Source: Nonomuraea fuscirosea (GTDB lineage Bacteria > Actinomycetota > Actinomycetes > Streptosporangiales > Streptosporangiaceae). From it: a stretch of DNA of 64,000 nt. Numbering within the stretch: the first letter of the stretch is position 1; each line of letters starts with the position of its first letter. A program made the translations under genes and the position numbers. The notes under the pieces are model-generated. The model was not told the DNA's origin. It searched no databases and saw nothing but the letters and a program-made list of their open reading frames with translations. The stretch covers positions 248,001 through 312,000 of the forward strand of contig NZ_PVNG01000009.1 of the NCBI RefSeq assembly GCF_003001935.1. Direction: 5' to 3'. Below are positions 16,281 through 24,687 of the stretch, piece after piece.

Positions 16281-17564
16281 GTGACCACATCTGACCTAGT
16301 CGGACTCCGTATCAAGACGGTTCGGCGGCAACGCGGCTTGTCACAGGCGCAGCTGGCCCATCCCGAGTTGTCGGACAGTTACGTCTCACTGATCGAGAGC
16401 GGTAAGCGTACTCCCACCCCTGCGGTCTTGGAGCTGCTGGCCAACAAACTGGACTGCTCGCTGTCCTATCTGATCAACGGCGTCACCGCCGAACAGATGG
16501 AGGACATCGAGCTCGCTCTCGGCTATGCGCGGCTCGCGCTCGAGAACGGCGAGGTCGCCGAGGCCCGCACGCGTTTCGCGGAGCTCCTGGGAAACAGTAA
16601 CTTGGCAGGTCTGACAGCGCTGCGTCAAGACGCCGAGTTCGGGCTGGCCCTCGCCACGGAGGCCGGAGGCGACCTCGACCAGGCGATCTCCATCATGCTG
16701 AAGCTGCGCGAGGAGGAGCTCTCCCCCGAGCGCGCCATCGAGGTGGCCGTGGCGCTGTGCCGCGCCTACCGCGAGAGCGAGCGGCTCAGCGAGGCCGTCG
16801 AGGTGGGCGAGCAGCTGCTCAGCGGCAACGCCCGCCAGCCTTGGAACGATCTTCTGGTCGAGCTGGCCGCCACGCTGCTGATGGCCTACTACGAGCGCGG
16901 CGACATGCTGCGCGCCAGGCAGTTCGCGGCCGAGTTGCTCAACGCGGCCGACACCCTCGGCACCCCGCGCTCCATCGTGGCGGCCAACTGGAACGCCTCC
17001 CTCGTCGCCCGCGCCACCGGCCACAACGACGAGGCGGTGACCTTCATCGAGCGGGCCCTGGCCGTCCAGCTGGAGCACGGCCAGCCGCGCAACACCGCCA
17101 GGATGCGGGTCCAGTCCGCGCGCACCCGGCTGCGCACCGGCGCCCAGGACCCGGCGAGCGTGCGCAACGTGCTGCGCGCGGCCATCACCGAGTTCGAGCA
17201 GACCTCCACCAGCACGATCGACCAGGCGGTCCTCTACCTGGAGCTGGCCTGCGCCGAATACATGACCCACGACCTCGACAGCGCCGCCGAGCACGCCGTG
17301 GCCAGCAGAAACCTGCTCCCCGAATACGGCCACGTGATGGGCGCGGAGGCCAACCTGCTGCTCGGCCGCATCTACGGCGAGGTCGGCCGGTCGCAGGAGG
17401 GGCGCGAGCACGCCGCCGCCGTCGAGAGCTGGCTCTCGCCGCTGCCCGACTCCCGCCGTTCGGCCTCCCACTGGTACGCCACGGCCGAGACGATGGAGCA
17501 GCTCGGCGACGCCGACGGCGCGGTCGACGCCTACCAGCGCGCGCTCGCCTGCGCGGGATTGTAG
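16281..17564 (+). CDS. XRE-type HTH regulator with TPR-like repeats (RRNPP-like)
   Basis: The 427-residue protein begins with a Cro/C1-type helix-turn-helix (about residues 6-60: IKTVRRQRGLSQAQLAHPELS, SYVSLIESGKRTPTPAVLELLA). The rest is all helical, with TPR-like pairs (LALGYARLALENGEVAEART, YYERGDMLRARQFAAELL, AETMEQLGDADGAVDAYQRA). This HTH-plus-TPR design is that of the Rgg/PlcR/PrgX group, whose TPR groove binds short secreted peptides, though many actinobacterial members have no known ligand. The GTG at 16281 has AGGGAG eight bases upstream; an earlier in-frame GTG at 16242 lacks such a site. The divergent 44-residue secreted peptide is a natural candidate ligand. CopC follows 46 bases downstream. 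Confidence 0.8.
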   Translation: MTTSDLVGLRIKTVRRQRGLSQAQLAHPELSDSYVSLIESGKRTPTPAVLELLANKLDCSLSYLINGVTAEQMEDIELALGYARLALENGEVAEARTRFAELLGNSNLAGLTALRQDAEFGLALATEAGGDLDQAISIMLKLREEELSPERAIEVAVALCRAYRESERLSEAVEVGEQLLSGNARQPWNDLLVELAATLLMAYYERGDMLRARQFAAELLNAADTLGTPRSIVAANWNASLVARATGHNDEAVTFIERALAVQLEHGQPRNTARMRVQSARTRLRTGAQDPASVRNVLRAAITEFEQTSTSTIDQAVLYLELACAEYMTHDLDSAAEHAVASRNLLPEYGHVMGAEANLLLGRIYGEVGRSQEGREHAAAVESWLSPLPDSRRSASHWYATAETMEQLGDADGAVDAYQRALACAGL

Positions 17565-17610
17565 AGCGGAGTCCGGACCGGGCAGTGGCGTCGGTAGCCT
17601 TGGGGGTGCC

Positions 17611-18234
17611 ATGAAGAGATCCCCGATCGCGGCCCTCACCGCGATGCTCGCCGCCGCCCTGCTCGTGTTCGGCACCGCGGCCCCCGCGCTGGCGCACGAC
17701 GCCCTCAAGAGCAGTTCCCCGGCCAAGGGCGCCAAGGTCACCTCGCTCGACGAGGTCACGCTCGAGTTCAGCGCCAAGGTGCGCCTGCCGTTCGTCATCG
17801 TGCGCGGTGCCGGCGACGCCCAGCACCAGAGCGGCAAGCCCGAGGTCGACGGCGCCGTGGTGACGCAGGCGGTCGACGGGCCGCTGCCCGACGGGAAATA
17901 CACGATCGCCTACCGGGTCGTGTCGTCCGACGGGCACCCGATCGAGGGTGAGATCCCGTTCCGGGTGGAGGGCTCGACGCCGTCCCCCAGCCCTTCGGCC
18001 TCCGCCGGCGCCACCGGCTCGGCGCCCGCCGAGACGGGGAGCGCGGCCCCGCCGGCGGAGCAGAGCGCGAGCCCGCCGTCGCCCGCGGGCGGCGCGCCCG
18101 AGAGCCAGGCCGCCGCCGACCGCGCCTCGGCCGGGCAGGACGTCTCCTTCCCCGTCTGGCTGATCGTCGTCATCGGCGCCCTCGTCGGCGTCGGCATCGG
18201 CTTCCTGCTCAGCGCGCGGAGAAAGCGCCCATGA
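17611..18234 (+). CDS. CopC domain copper-resistance protein, C-terminally anchored
   Basis: The 207-residue protein has a signal peptide (residues 1-28, ending APALA) directly followed by HDALKSSSPAKG; in CopC proteins this N-terminal His binds Cu(II). The beta-sandwich continues through LEFSAKVRL to YRVVSSDGHPIEGEI, which supplies the second conserved His. A Pro/Ser/Ala-rich linker leads to a C-terminal transmembrane helix (VWLIVVIGALVGVGIGFLL) and a basic tail. This is the usual actinobacterial CopC/YcnJ-N type. The stop overlaps the next start (ATGA), coupling it to the CopD-CtaG fusion. TAGCCT ten bases before the ATG may be its own -10. Confidence 0.9.
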   Translation: MKRSPIAALTAMLAAALLVFGTAAPALAHDALKSSSPAKGAKVTSLDEVTLEFSAKVRLPFVIVRGAGDAQHQSGKPEVDGAVVTQAVDGPLPDGKYTIAYRVVSSDGHPIEGEIPFRVEGSTPSPSPSASAGATGSAPAETGSAAPPAEQSASPPSPAGGAPESQAAADRASAGQDVSFPVWLIVVIGALVGVGIGFLLSARRKRP

Positions 18235-20207
18235 GCCGGGCCGTGCGCCTCACCGTCGCGGCCTCCGTGGCTGCGATCGTCGCCCTGGTCATCGGCATGA
18301 TCGCCGGCGGCAGGGCGTTCCCCAGGATCATCCCCGGGCTGCCCGACTCCGGCGTGGTCGTCCGGTGGGGGCTGCCGCTGTCCAAGCTGCTGATGGACGC
18401 CGCGGGCGTGGTCACCGTCGGCCTGCTGCTGATGGCCGCCCTGTTGCTGCCCAACGACAAGGGCGTGCTCGGCAAGAGCGCGCTCGACTACGTCAAGGCC
18501 GCTTCGTGGGCGGCGCTGGTGTGGGCCGGATCGGCCTTCCTCGCCATCGTCTTCGGCGTCGCCGAGTCCATCGGCAGGACCGTGCCGCAGATCCTCGAAC
18601 GCACCATCCTGACCAGCTACGCCACCCAGACCACCCAAGGCGTGGCGCTGACGCTCGTGGTGCTGTTCGGGGTGGCGATCGCGCTGTTCTCGCGCGGCGC
18701 CATCACGGCCGGCGCCGCTGCCGGGCTGCTCGTGTTCGCGCTGGTCACGCTGCTGCCCGCGCCGCTCACCGGGCACACCTCCTCCTCGCCCAACCACGAC
18801 CTGGCCACCTCCTCGGTCTCGCTGCACCTGCTCTCGCTCGCCCTGTGGGTGGGCGGGCTCGGCGTGCTGGCCCTGCACGCGCTGCGCAAGCAGCCCCAGC
18901 TCGACGTGGTGGCCACCCGCTTCTCCCGGATGGCGCTGTGGTGCTACGCCGGCGTGGGGCTGTCCGGGCTGTTCGCGCTCGTCGCGCGGCTGGGCGCGAT
19001 CTCCGACCTGTGGACCTCCGAGTACGGCCTGCTCGCGCTGGCCAAGATCGTGGCGTTCGTGCTGCTCGGCTACGTCGGCTACTGGCACCGCCAGCGCACG
19101 CTGGCCGACCTGCGGGCCGGGAAGCCGCGGGCGTTCACCCGGCTGGCCGGCGGCGAGACGCTGCTCATGTTCGCCACCGTCGGGGTGGCCGTGGCGCTGT
19201 CGCGCACGCCGCCGCCCGAATACAGCATCCCCGCCGACCGGGCCTTCGAACTGCTCGGCTTCCCGCTCCCGCCGCCGCTCACACTGTCCGGCATCTTCAC
19301 GATGTGGTGGTTCGACCTGTTCTTCGCCGTCGTGGCGGCCGCCCTGGCCGGCCTGTACGGGGCCGGCATGGTCCGGCTGCTGCGGCGCGGCGACCGCTGG
19401 TCGTGGGGGCGCACGGCGGCCTGGTACATCGGCGTGGCCCTGCTGGTCTTCTCCACCCAGAGCGGGCTGGCCCGCTACGCCAAGGTCATGTTCGACATCC
19501 ACATGATCGAGCACATGACGCTGTCCATGGTGGTGCCGATCTTCCTCGTCCTCGGCGGGCCCGTCACGCTGGCCCTGCGCGCGCTCAAGCCCGCGTCCAG
19601 GAGAGGCGACAGAGGACCGCGCGAGTGGATCACCACGATCCTGAACAGCCGCTTCACCAAGGTCGTCACCCACCCCCTCGTCGCCACCGCCATCTTCGTC
19701 ACCTCCACCTACGCGCTCTACTTCACGCCGCTGTTCGAGTCGGCCATGAACGAGCACCTCGGCCACATCTGGATGACGCTGCACTTCCTGATCAGCGGCA
19801 GCCTGTTCTTCTGGGTGATCATCGGGGTCGATCCCGGGCCGCACCGGCTCCCCTACGTGTGGCGGCTGCTCATGCTCTTCGTGACCATGCCGTTCCACGC
19901 CTTCTTCGGCATCGCGCTCATGATGATGGGCGGCGTGATCGCCTCAGGCTGGTACGAGCAGCTCGGCCGCACCTGGGGCGACACCCTGCTGCAGACCCAG
20001 CGCGACGGCGGCGCCATCGCCTGGGGGTTCGGCGAGATCCCGACGCTGCTCGTGCTGCTGGCCATCGCCGTCCAGTGGTACAAGGACGACGACAGGCAGG
20101 CCCGCAGGGCCGACCGCCGGGCCGACCGGACCGGCGCAGGAGACCCGGAACTCGACTCCTACAACGACTATCTCGCCCGTCTCAACCGCGCTGACAAGGG
20201 CGAGTAG
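18231..20207 (+). CDS. CopD / cytochrome c oxidase assembly (CtaG) fusion protein
   Basis: The 658-residue polytopic protein joins two membrane domains. The first half (to about residue 330) is CopD-like, including LTGHTSSSPNHDLATSSVSLHLLSLALWVGG, the conserved histidine-bearing region. The second half (from about residue 350) is a caa3-type CtaG domain, with MFDIHMIEHMTLSMVVP, PHRLPYVWRLLML and FHAFFGIALMMMG. Such bifunctional proteins are common in actinobacteria and are thought to move copper inward for oxidase assembly. The start overlaps the copC stop by four bases, so the two make a copper-acquisition operon. Confidence 0.92.
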   Translation: MSRAVRLTVAASVAAIVALVIGMIAGGRAFPRIIPGLPDSGVVVRWGLPLSKLLMDAAGVVTVGLLLMAALLLPNDKGVLGKSALDYVKAASWAALVWAGSAFLAIVFGVAESIGRTVPQILERTILTSYATQTTQGVALTLVVLFGVAIALFSRGAITAGAAAGLLVFALVTLLPAPLTGHTSSSPNHDLATSSVSLHLLSLALWVGGLGVLALHALRKQPQLDVVATRFSRMALWCYAGVGLSGLFALVARLGAISDLWTSEYGLLALAKIVAFVLLGYVGYWHRQRTLADLRAGKPRAFTRLAGGETLLMFATVGVAVALSRTPPPEYSIPADRAFELLGFPLPPPLTLSGIFTMWWFDLFFAVVAAALAGLYGAGMVRLLRRGDRWSWGRTAAWYIGVALLVFSTQSGLARYAKVMFDIHMIEHMTLSMVVPIFLVLGGPVTLALRALKPASRRGDRGPREWITTILNSRFTKVVTHPLVATAIFVTSTYALYFTPLFESAMNEHLGHIWMTLHFLISGSLFFWVIIGVDPGPHRLPYVWRLLMLFVTMPFHAFFGIALMMMGGVIASGWYEQLGRTWGDTLLQTQRDGGAIAWGFGEIPTLLVLLAIAVQWYKDDDRQARRADRRADRTGAGDPELDSYNDYLARLNRADKGE

Positions 20208-20396
20208 CGGTTCGGTCATGGCCTTCTACCTTCCGACTACAAGTCTCTGGACCGACAGGTAGCCTTTCTTACAGGGGAGACGGGCATAACCCCATCGACT
20301 AGCGTGCGCAGGCCTTGAGGGGGGCGCGCAGCGCCGGTCGGGGGGCGCCGGAGTGGGGACCGGCGCTGGGCCCGAGTGCCGAGGAAGGCGAAAGCA

Positions 20397-20804
20397 TTGT
20401 CGGAAGAGACACGGATGCGCGGGGGGCAGAGCCTGGCCGAGGCGCTCGAAAGCTATCTGGCCGAATGGTCGGAACGGACGGGCATCGCGGTCGAGACCTG
20501 GGCACTGCCCTCGACCGACGTGCCGTCCCGCGTCTCGAGCGGCGTCATGGCCACCATGCGCGAGGCTCTGTCCAACGTGGAGCTGCACAGCAGGGCCCGG
20601 ACCGTGTCCATCGCCGTGACGGCCGGCAAGAGCGGGCTGCGCATGACGATCAGCGACAACGGCCAGGGCTTCCTCCTGGGCGCGAACGGGCGAGGGCTCG
20701 CCAGGATGCGGGCGGCGTTCGCGGAGATCGGCGGCAGCCTGTCGGTCAACAGCGTGCTCGGTGAGGGCACGACGGTGACGGGGGTGGTCCCCCGCCACCG
20801 CTGA
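20397..20804 (+). CDS. Orphan HATPase-domain (histidine-kinase-like) ATP-binding protein
   Basis: The 135-residue protein is little more than an ATPase domain of the GHKL class. The N box is MREALSNVELHSRA (about residues 49-62), the G1 box DNGQGF and the G2 box GRGLARM, ending with GEGTTVTGVVP. It has no dimerisation/phosphoacceptor domain and no His to phosphorylate, so it is not a complete sensor kinase. It resembles the C-terminal part of NarL-class sensor kinases (LuxR-partner type). I chose TTG 20397 because AGGAAGG lies about 10 bases upstream; GTG 20376 is an alternative. No response regulator is adjacent. It may be a truncated kinase or a stand-alone GHKL regulator. Confidence 0.7.
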   Translation: MSEETRMRGGQSLAEALESYLAEWSERTGIAVETWALPSTDVPSRVSSGVMATMREALSNVELHSRARTVSIAVTAGKSGLRMTISDNGQGFLLGANGRGLARMRAAFAEIGGSLSVNSVLGEGTTVTGVVPRHR

Positions 20805-20935
20805 ACGCCTGCCAGCTCGGCTCGCTCCGCCTCCGGCTCGGGACGCGTGCGTCCGGGGCCCGAGGACCTCGAACTGATGGGCTCAGGCTGATGAGCTCGG
20901 GCTGGTGGACGCGGGCTGGGGCGCGGGCGGCCGGG

Positions 20936-21784
20936 TCAGGGGAGGGTGAGGATCTCGCTGCCGGTGTCCGTGACGACGATCGTGTGCTCGAACTGGGCCG
21001 TACGCTTGCGGTCCTTCGTCACGGCCGTCCACTTGTCCGGCCAGATCTCGTACTCGATCGTGCCGAGCGTCAGCATCGGCTCGATCGTGAACGTCATCCC
21101 GGGCACCAGCTCCACCCGCAGCGACGGATCGTCGTAGTGGGGCACCATGAGGCCGGAGTGGAAGCTGGTGCCGATGCCGTGGCCGGTGAAGTCGCGCACC
21201 ACGCCGTAGCCGAACCGCTTGGCGTAGGCCTCGATGACCCGGCCGACCACGTTGAGCTGGCGGCCGGGCGCGACCGCCCTGATGGCCCGCATCATCGCCT
21301 CGCGCGTGCGCTCCACCAGCAGCCGCGACTCCTCGTCCACCTCGCCCGCCAGATAGGTGGCGTCGGTGTCGCCGTGGACGCCGCCGATGTAGGCGGTGAT
21401 GTCGACGTTGACGATGTCGCCGTCGCGCAGCACGGTGTCGTCGGGGATGCCGTGGCAGATGACCTCGTTTATGGAGGTGCACAGCGACTTCGGATAGCCC
21501 TTGTAGCCGAGCGTGCTCGGGTAGGCGTTGTGGTCGAGCAGGAACTCGTGCCCGATCCGGTCGAGCTCGTCGGTCGTGACGCCGGGCCGGACGTGCTTGC
21601 CGACCTCTTCGAGAGCCTGGGCGGCGATCCGGCCGGCCACCCTCATCCGCTCGATGGTCTCGGGGCTCTTCACGTCGGACTCGCCGGTCTTGGGGCGCTT
21701 CTTGCCGACGTACTCCGGCCGCTCGATGTGCGCGGGGACCTTTCGCAGGGGCGAGACTCGCCCTGGCTGGAGCAGTGTCGTCAT
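20936..21784 (-). CDS. map: Methionine aminopeptidase, type I with N-terminal extension
   Basis: The 282-residue metalloenzyme removes the initiator methionine from nascent proteins. The metal ligands are visible in VNVDITAYIGGVHGDTDATY, TGHGIGTSFHSGLMVPHY, TIEPML and QFEHTIVV. The first 40 residues (RVSPLRKVPAHIERPEYVGKK) form the Pro-rich linker extension seen in the MapB-like actinobacterial enzyme. TAGACT, eight bases before the ATG, matches a -10 for a near-leaderless transcript. A divergent small gene begins 32 bases from this start. Confidence 0.95.
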   Translation of the reverse strand: MTTLLQPGRVSPLRKVPAHIERPEYVGKKRPKTGESDVKSPETIERMRVAGRIAAQALEEVGKHVRPGVTTDELDRIGHEFLLDHNAYPSTLGYKGYPKSLCTSINEVICHGIPDDTVLRDGDIVNVDITAYIGGVHGDTDATYLAGEVDEESRLLVERTREAMMRAIRAVAPGRQLNVVGRVIEAYAKRFGYGVVRDFTGHGIGTSFHSGLMVPHYDDPSLRVELVPGMTFTIEPMLTLGTIEYEIWPDKWTAVTKDRKRTAQFEHTIVVTDTGSEILTLP

Positions 21785-21816
21785 GAAACCTGAGTCTACG
21801 GGGCAGAATTGACCTT

Positions 21817-21993
21817 GTGAGCGAAGGCCAGTGGTGGTTCTGTCTCAAGCACATGCGGGTCGAGCCTGACGAGGGCTGCCCCAACAAGGACCGGATGGGT
21901 CCCTACGCCTCGGAGCAGGAGGCGGCGGGGGCACTCCAGCGCGCCGCCGACCGCAACAAGGCGTGGGACGAAGCCGACGAGGACGATGACTGA
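21817..21993 (+). CDS. Conserved small hypothetical protein (58 aa)
   Basis: The reading frame starts at GTG (MSEGQWWFCLKHMRVEPDEG) and runs 58 residues, ending in an acidic tail (ADEDDD). It has two Cys and His (FCLKHM, GCPNKDRMGPY) and an Ala/Glu helix, and looks like a small soluble actinobacterial protein often found beside map; I do not know its function. No ribosome site is present, but CAGAAT at 21804-21809 is seven bases before the GTG, consistent with a leaderless transcript. The composition (WW, C, Y, charged tail) is that of a real protein, unlike the Arg/Ala/Pro-rich shadow frames around it. Confidence 0.65.
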   Translation: MSEGQWWFCLKHMRVEPDEGCPNKDRMGPYASEQEAAGALQRAADRNKAWDEADEDDD

Positions 21994-22000
21994 CAGCGGG

Positions 22001-22090
22001 CCGGGATCAGCGGCCTGAGACGGTGCGCCGGGACCAGGGGCCTGACGCGGTGCGCCGGGATCAGCGGTCTGACGCGGTGCGCCGGGACTA
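22001..22090. repeat. 27-bp tandem repeat at the 3' end of the cyclase gene
   Basis: Three 27-bp units (22001-22027, 22028-22054, 22055-22081; each starting CCGGGA(T/C)CAG and ending CGGTGCG) are followed by a partial copy containing the TAG stop of the minus-strand cyclase gene. The repeat fills the space between that stop and the 58-residue gene. Confidence 0.85.
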
Positions 22091-22831
22091 GGGGACGATC
22101 GCGTATGCCCTGACCGGGAACGTGCCCATGCCGGTGATCATCGGTGGCGCGGCGTGGAAGCGGAAGCCCCCGTCGGGCAGCGCCGCCAGCCCCGTCATGT
22201 GCTCCACCAGGGGGATCCCCGCCGCCAGCAGGATCGAGTGCGCGGGGCGTTCGCCGTGCGCCGGGGTGTCGTCGATGTTCAGCGAGTCGATCCCGACCAG
22301 GGCCGCGCCCTGGCCGGCCAGCCACGCCGCCGACTCGGGGGCGAGGTAGGGATGGCCGTGCAGGTAGGCGTCGGTGCCGAAGTGCCGGTCCCAGCCCGTG
22401 TGGATGAGCACGGCGCGGCCCCGCACGTCCAGCTCCTCACTGACGTGCACCGCCCGCCCGTCCTGTGCGGCGGGCTCTTCGCGTCCGGCGATCGGTGTGA
22501 TGCGCTCCTGGCGTCCGGTGCCGCGCACGTCCGGCTCCGTGCCCGTGGGCATCGCGCCGCCGGTGGCGCGGATGACCAGGCCGGGCAGGTCGGCCAGTTT
22601 GGCCAGGGGGACCTGTGACAGGTCCGGTCCTTCGGCGTAGCGGTGGAAGGGGGTGTCGAGGTAGGTGCCGGTGTTGGCGGCCAGCGTGATCGTGCCGATG
22701 TGGAACTCCGTGCCCGGCGCGTACACCTTCCGCGAGTCCTCCCTGCTCAGGTGCACACCCAGGCGCGGGGCGGGAATGCCGGGATAGGTGCGCATGCCGT
22801 CGGTGATGCGGTGGCTGAGCTCGACGATCAT
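22088..22831 (-). CDS. Cyclase family protein (kynurenine-formamidase-like metal hydrolase)
   Basis: The 247-residue protein begins with VELSHRITDGMRTYPGIPAPRLG. It has the metal-binding HxGTxxDxPxH-like motif in ANTGTYLDTPFHRYAEG (about residues 52-68), and LIHTGWDRHFG and VGIDSLNIDDTPAHG typical of the cyclase/KynB family. These enzymes hydrolyse amides such as N-formylkynurenine or act in polyketide-like ring closure; which applies here is unclear. The ATG at 22831 overlaps the TGA of the upstream membrane-protein gene (ATGA), so the two are coupled. The stop lies in the partial last unit of a 27-bp tandem repeat. Confidence 0.85.
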   Translation of the reverse strand: MIVELSHRITDGMRTYPGIPAPRLGVHLSREDSRKVYAPGTEFHIGTITLAANTGTYLDTPFHRYAEGPDLSQVPLAKLADLPGLVIRATGGAMPTGTEPDVRGTGRQERITPIAGREEPAAQDGRAVHVSEELDVRGRAVLIHTGWDRHFGTDAYLHGHPYLAPESAAWLAGQGAALVGIDSLNIDDTPAHGERPAHSILLAAGIPLVEHMTGLAALPDGGFRFHAAPPMITGMGTFPVRAYAIVP

Positions 22832-23082
22832 TTTTTCACCGTACCGATCCGGGCCAGTTTGACCAGGGCCACGACGCCGATGGCGGCCCACACGAGGTTG
22901 AGCCCGGCCGACGGCCAGGCGGCGTTGTAGGCGCTGTTGATCATCAGCCCGAGCGAGCCGGCCAGGTTGATGAGCTGGTACGCGGTCCCGTCGCCCGACA
23001 GGCGGGAGGACGAGACGAGCGCGTAGCCGGCCAGCAGCAGGGCGGCGCCGAGCCAGCCGGCGACGGCGAGCAGGAGATCCAT
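22828..23082 (-). CDS. CBU_0592-like small membrane protein
   Basis: This 84-residue protein has three hydrophobic segments: AVAGWLGAALLLAGYALV, LINLAGSLGLMINSAY and LNLVWAAIGVVALVKL. The pattern GW-GA-LLAGYAL...AWPS-LNLVWA-IG matches the CBU_0592-type membrane domain, of unknown function. I chose ATG 23082 because it precedes the first membrane helix directly; the longer frame adds a short unlikely leader. Its stop overlaps the cyclase start. Confidence 0.75.
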   Translation of the reverse strand: MDLLLAVAGWLGAALLLAGYALVSSSRLSGDGTAYQLINLAGSLGLMINSAYNAAWPSAGLNLVWAAIGVVALVKLARIGTVKK

Positions 23083-23142
23083 GGCGTCATTGTCGGGATC
23101 ACGGGCTGTGTGGCACAAATGAGGGATTCTTCACCGCGCGCG

Positions 23143-23155
23143 TAAGCTGACCTGC
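23143..23155 (+). promoter_or_regulatory. -10 element for a leaderless LysR gene
   Basis: TAAGCT at 23143-23148 is followed by seven bases and the ATG at 23156. No Shine-Dalgarno sequence lies in between. The -35 region is not recognisable. Confidence 0.45.
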
Positions 23156-24109
23156 ATGGACATCGACCCCAGGCGGCTGCGCGTCTTACGCGAGGTCGCG
23201 CGGCGCGGCGGCGTGATGCGGGCCGCCGAGGCGCTCTACCTGACGCCGTCCGCCGTCTCCCAGCAACTCGCCCAGCTGGAGCGCGAGGTCGGGCTCGCTC
23301 TCATCGACCGCTCCCAGCGCAGCGTGTCGCTCACCCCGGCGGGGCGGGTGCTGGCCGGCTACGCCGACCGGGTCGAGGAGGAGCTGGACGAGGCCAAGCG
23401 GGAGCTCACCCGTTTCACCGAGCGCCTGGCCGGGCCGGTGCGCATCGCCGCCTTCCCCACGGTGATCCAGCACGTGCTGGTGCCCGCCATGCGCGACCTG
23501 GCCGTACGCCATCCGAAGATCTCGCTCATCATCCACGAGATCTACGGGCAGCCGGCGCTGCAGGAGCTGCGGCTCGGCGCGGTCGACCTGCTCATCACCG
23601 AGCAGGACATGAGCCTGCCCACCCTGTCACAGCCGTCGCTGAGCACGCGGCTGCTGTACGTGGACGAATACCGCATCGTGGTCCCGCCGGACTGGCCGGA
23701 CCCGCCGGCCACCGTCGCCGACCTCATCCGGCTGCCCTGGGTGGCGGGCGAGCCGACCCAGGCATGCGGGCAGGCGCTGGAGCGGCTGGCCGGGCTGCAC
23801 GGGTTCGAGCCGCGCAAGGTGCACGTCATCACCGAGTTCGGGCCGGCGCTGGCGCTGGTGGCGGCCGGGCACGGGGTGGCGATCGTGCCCACGCTGGCCC
23901 TGCTCGACGTTCCGGAGGGTGAGGTACGGGTGAGCGAGGTGCGCGACGTGGGGGCACGCAGGCTGGACGCCGTCACGCGCGTCAGCCGTACCAGGTCGGG
24001 GGAGCCCGATCCGGTGCAGGCCGTGGTGATCGGAGCGATCGAGGAGGCCACCGCGGACCTGGCGGCGTCACTGCGCGGCCGGCTGGGAGAGCCCGAAAAA
24101 GTGGATTAG
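23156..24109 (+). CDS. LysR family transcriptional regulator
   Basis: The 317-residue protein has the standard LysR N-terminal winged helix (MDIDPRRLRVLREVARRGGVMRAAEALYLTPSAVSQQLAQLE, residues 1-42) and a C-terminal periplasmic-binding-like effector domain (VRIAAFPTVIQHVLVPAMRDL from about residue 92). The effector is not known. It is divergent from the CBU_0592/cyclase pair, so that pair is the most likely target. The stop overlaps the end of the opposing gene by four bases. Confidence 0.92.
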   Translation: MDIDPRRLRVLREVARRGGVMRAAEALYLTPSAVSQQLAQLEREVGLALIDRSQRSVSLTPAGRVLAGYADRVEEELDEAKRELTRFTERLAGPVRIAAFPTVIQHVLVPAMRDLAVRHPKISLIIHEIYGQPALQELRLGAVDLLITEQDMSLPTLSQPSLSTRLLYVDEYRIVVPPDWPDPPATVADLIRLPWVAGEPTQACGQALERLAGLHGFEPRKVHVITEFGPALALVAAGHGVAIVPTLALLDVPEGEVRVSEVRDVGARRLDAVTRVSRTRSGEPDPVQAVVIGAIEEATADLAASLRGRLGEPEKVD

Positions 24110-24687
24110 TCGGTCAGGTGGGGGCCGCTGACCTTGTCCAGGAGGCTCGCCAGGCGGGCGCGCAGGCCGGGGCGGCGTTCGAGCTCGCCGGCCGCGGCGC
24201 TCACCAGGTGCTGCGCCCCGTCGAACGTCACCAGCCCGTCGCGCGGCACCGTGATCGCGTCGTGCGCCAGCCCGGTCAGCTCGGGGTCGCCGCCCTCGAT
24301 CGCCAGGATGGTGGCCCCGATGCGCCGCGCGTCGTCCACCCGTTCCAGCAGCGGGACCGGCGCCTGCTGTTCGGACAGCACGAACAACGTCTCCCCGCGC
24401 GCGGCCTGCTCCAGCCGGTCGAGGCCGACGCGCAGGTGTGGGGGAGCGTCCTCCGGCGGGGACCAGCGCACCAGGGTGGGGGCGAGCTGGGGCAGACCGG
24501 ACAGGCGGGCCTCGTCGGCGAGGTGGGCGGTCACATGCCAGGGCTCCTCGTCGGGGGTGCCCACCACCAGCAGCCCGCCGGGTGACCGCGTGGCACGAAG
24601 CGCCAGGCCCAGCTCACGGGCGCGGTCGAGCCAGCCGCTCCCGGAGAGCAGTTCGCGCAGGAGTGCCACCGATCCTGAGTCCATCAC
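24106..24687 (-). CDS. Conserved hypothetical protein, possible SIS-like fold
   Basis: The 193-residue soluble protein is not one I can name. The central segment GETLFVLSEQQAPVPLLERVDDARRIGATILAIEGGDPELTGLAHDAITVP has the rhythm of a sugar-isomerase (SIS) domain: a strand, a helix, then a strand ending before 'LAHDAI'. The classical SIS phosphosugar-binding residues are not obvious. It is convergent with the LysR gene and overlaps it by four bases. An ATG three bases in (24684) is an equal alternative start. Confidence 0.65.
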   Translation of the reverse strand: MMDSGSVALLRELLSGSGWLDRARELGLALRATRSPGGLLVVGTPDEEPWHVTAHLADEARLSGLPQLAPTLVRWSPPEDAPPHLRVGLDRLEQAARGETLFVLSEQQAPVPLLERVDDARRIGATILAIEGGDPELTGLAHDAITVPRDGLVTFDGAQHLVSAAAGELERRPGLRARLASLLDKVSGPHLTD

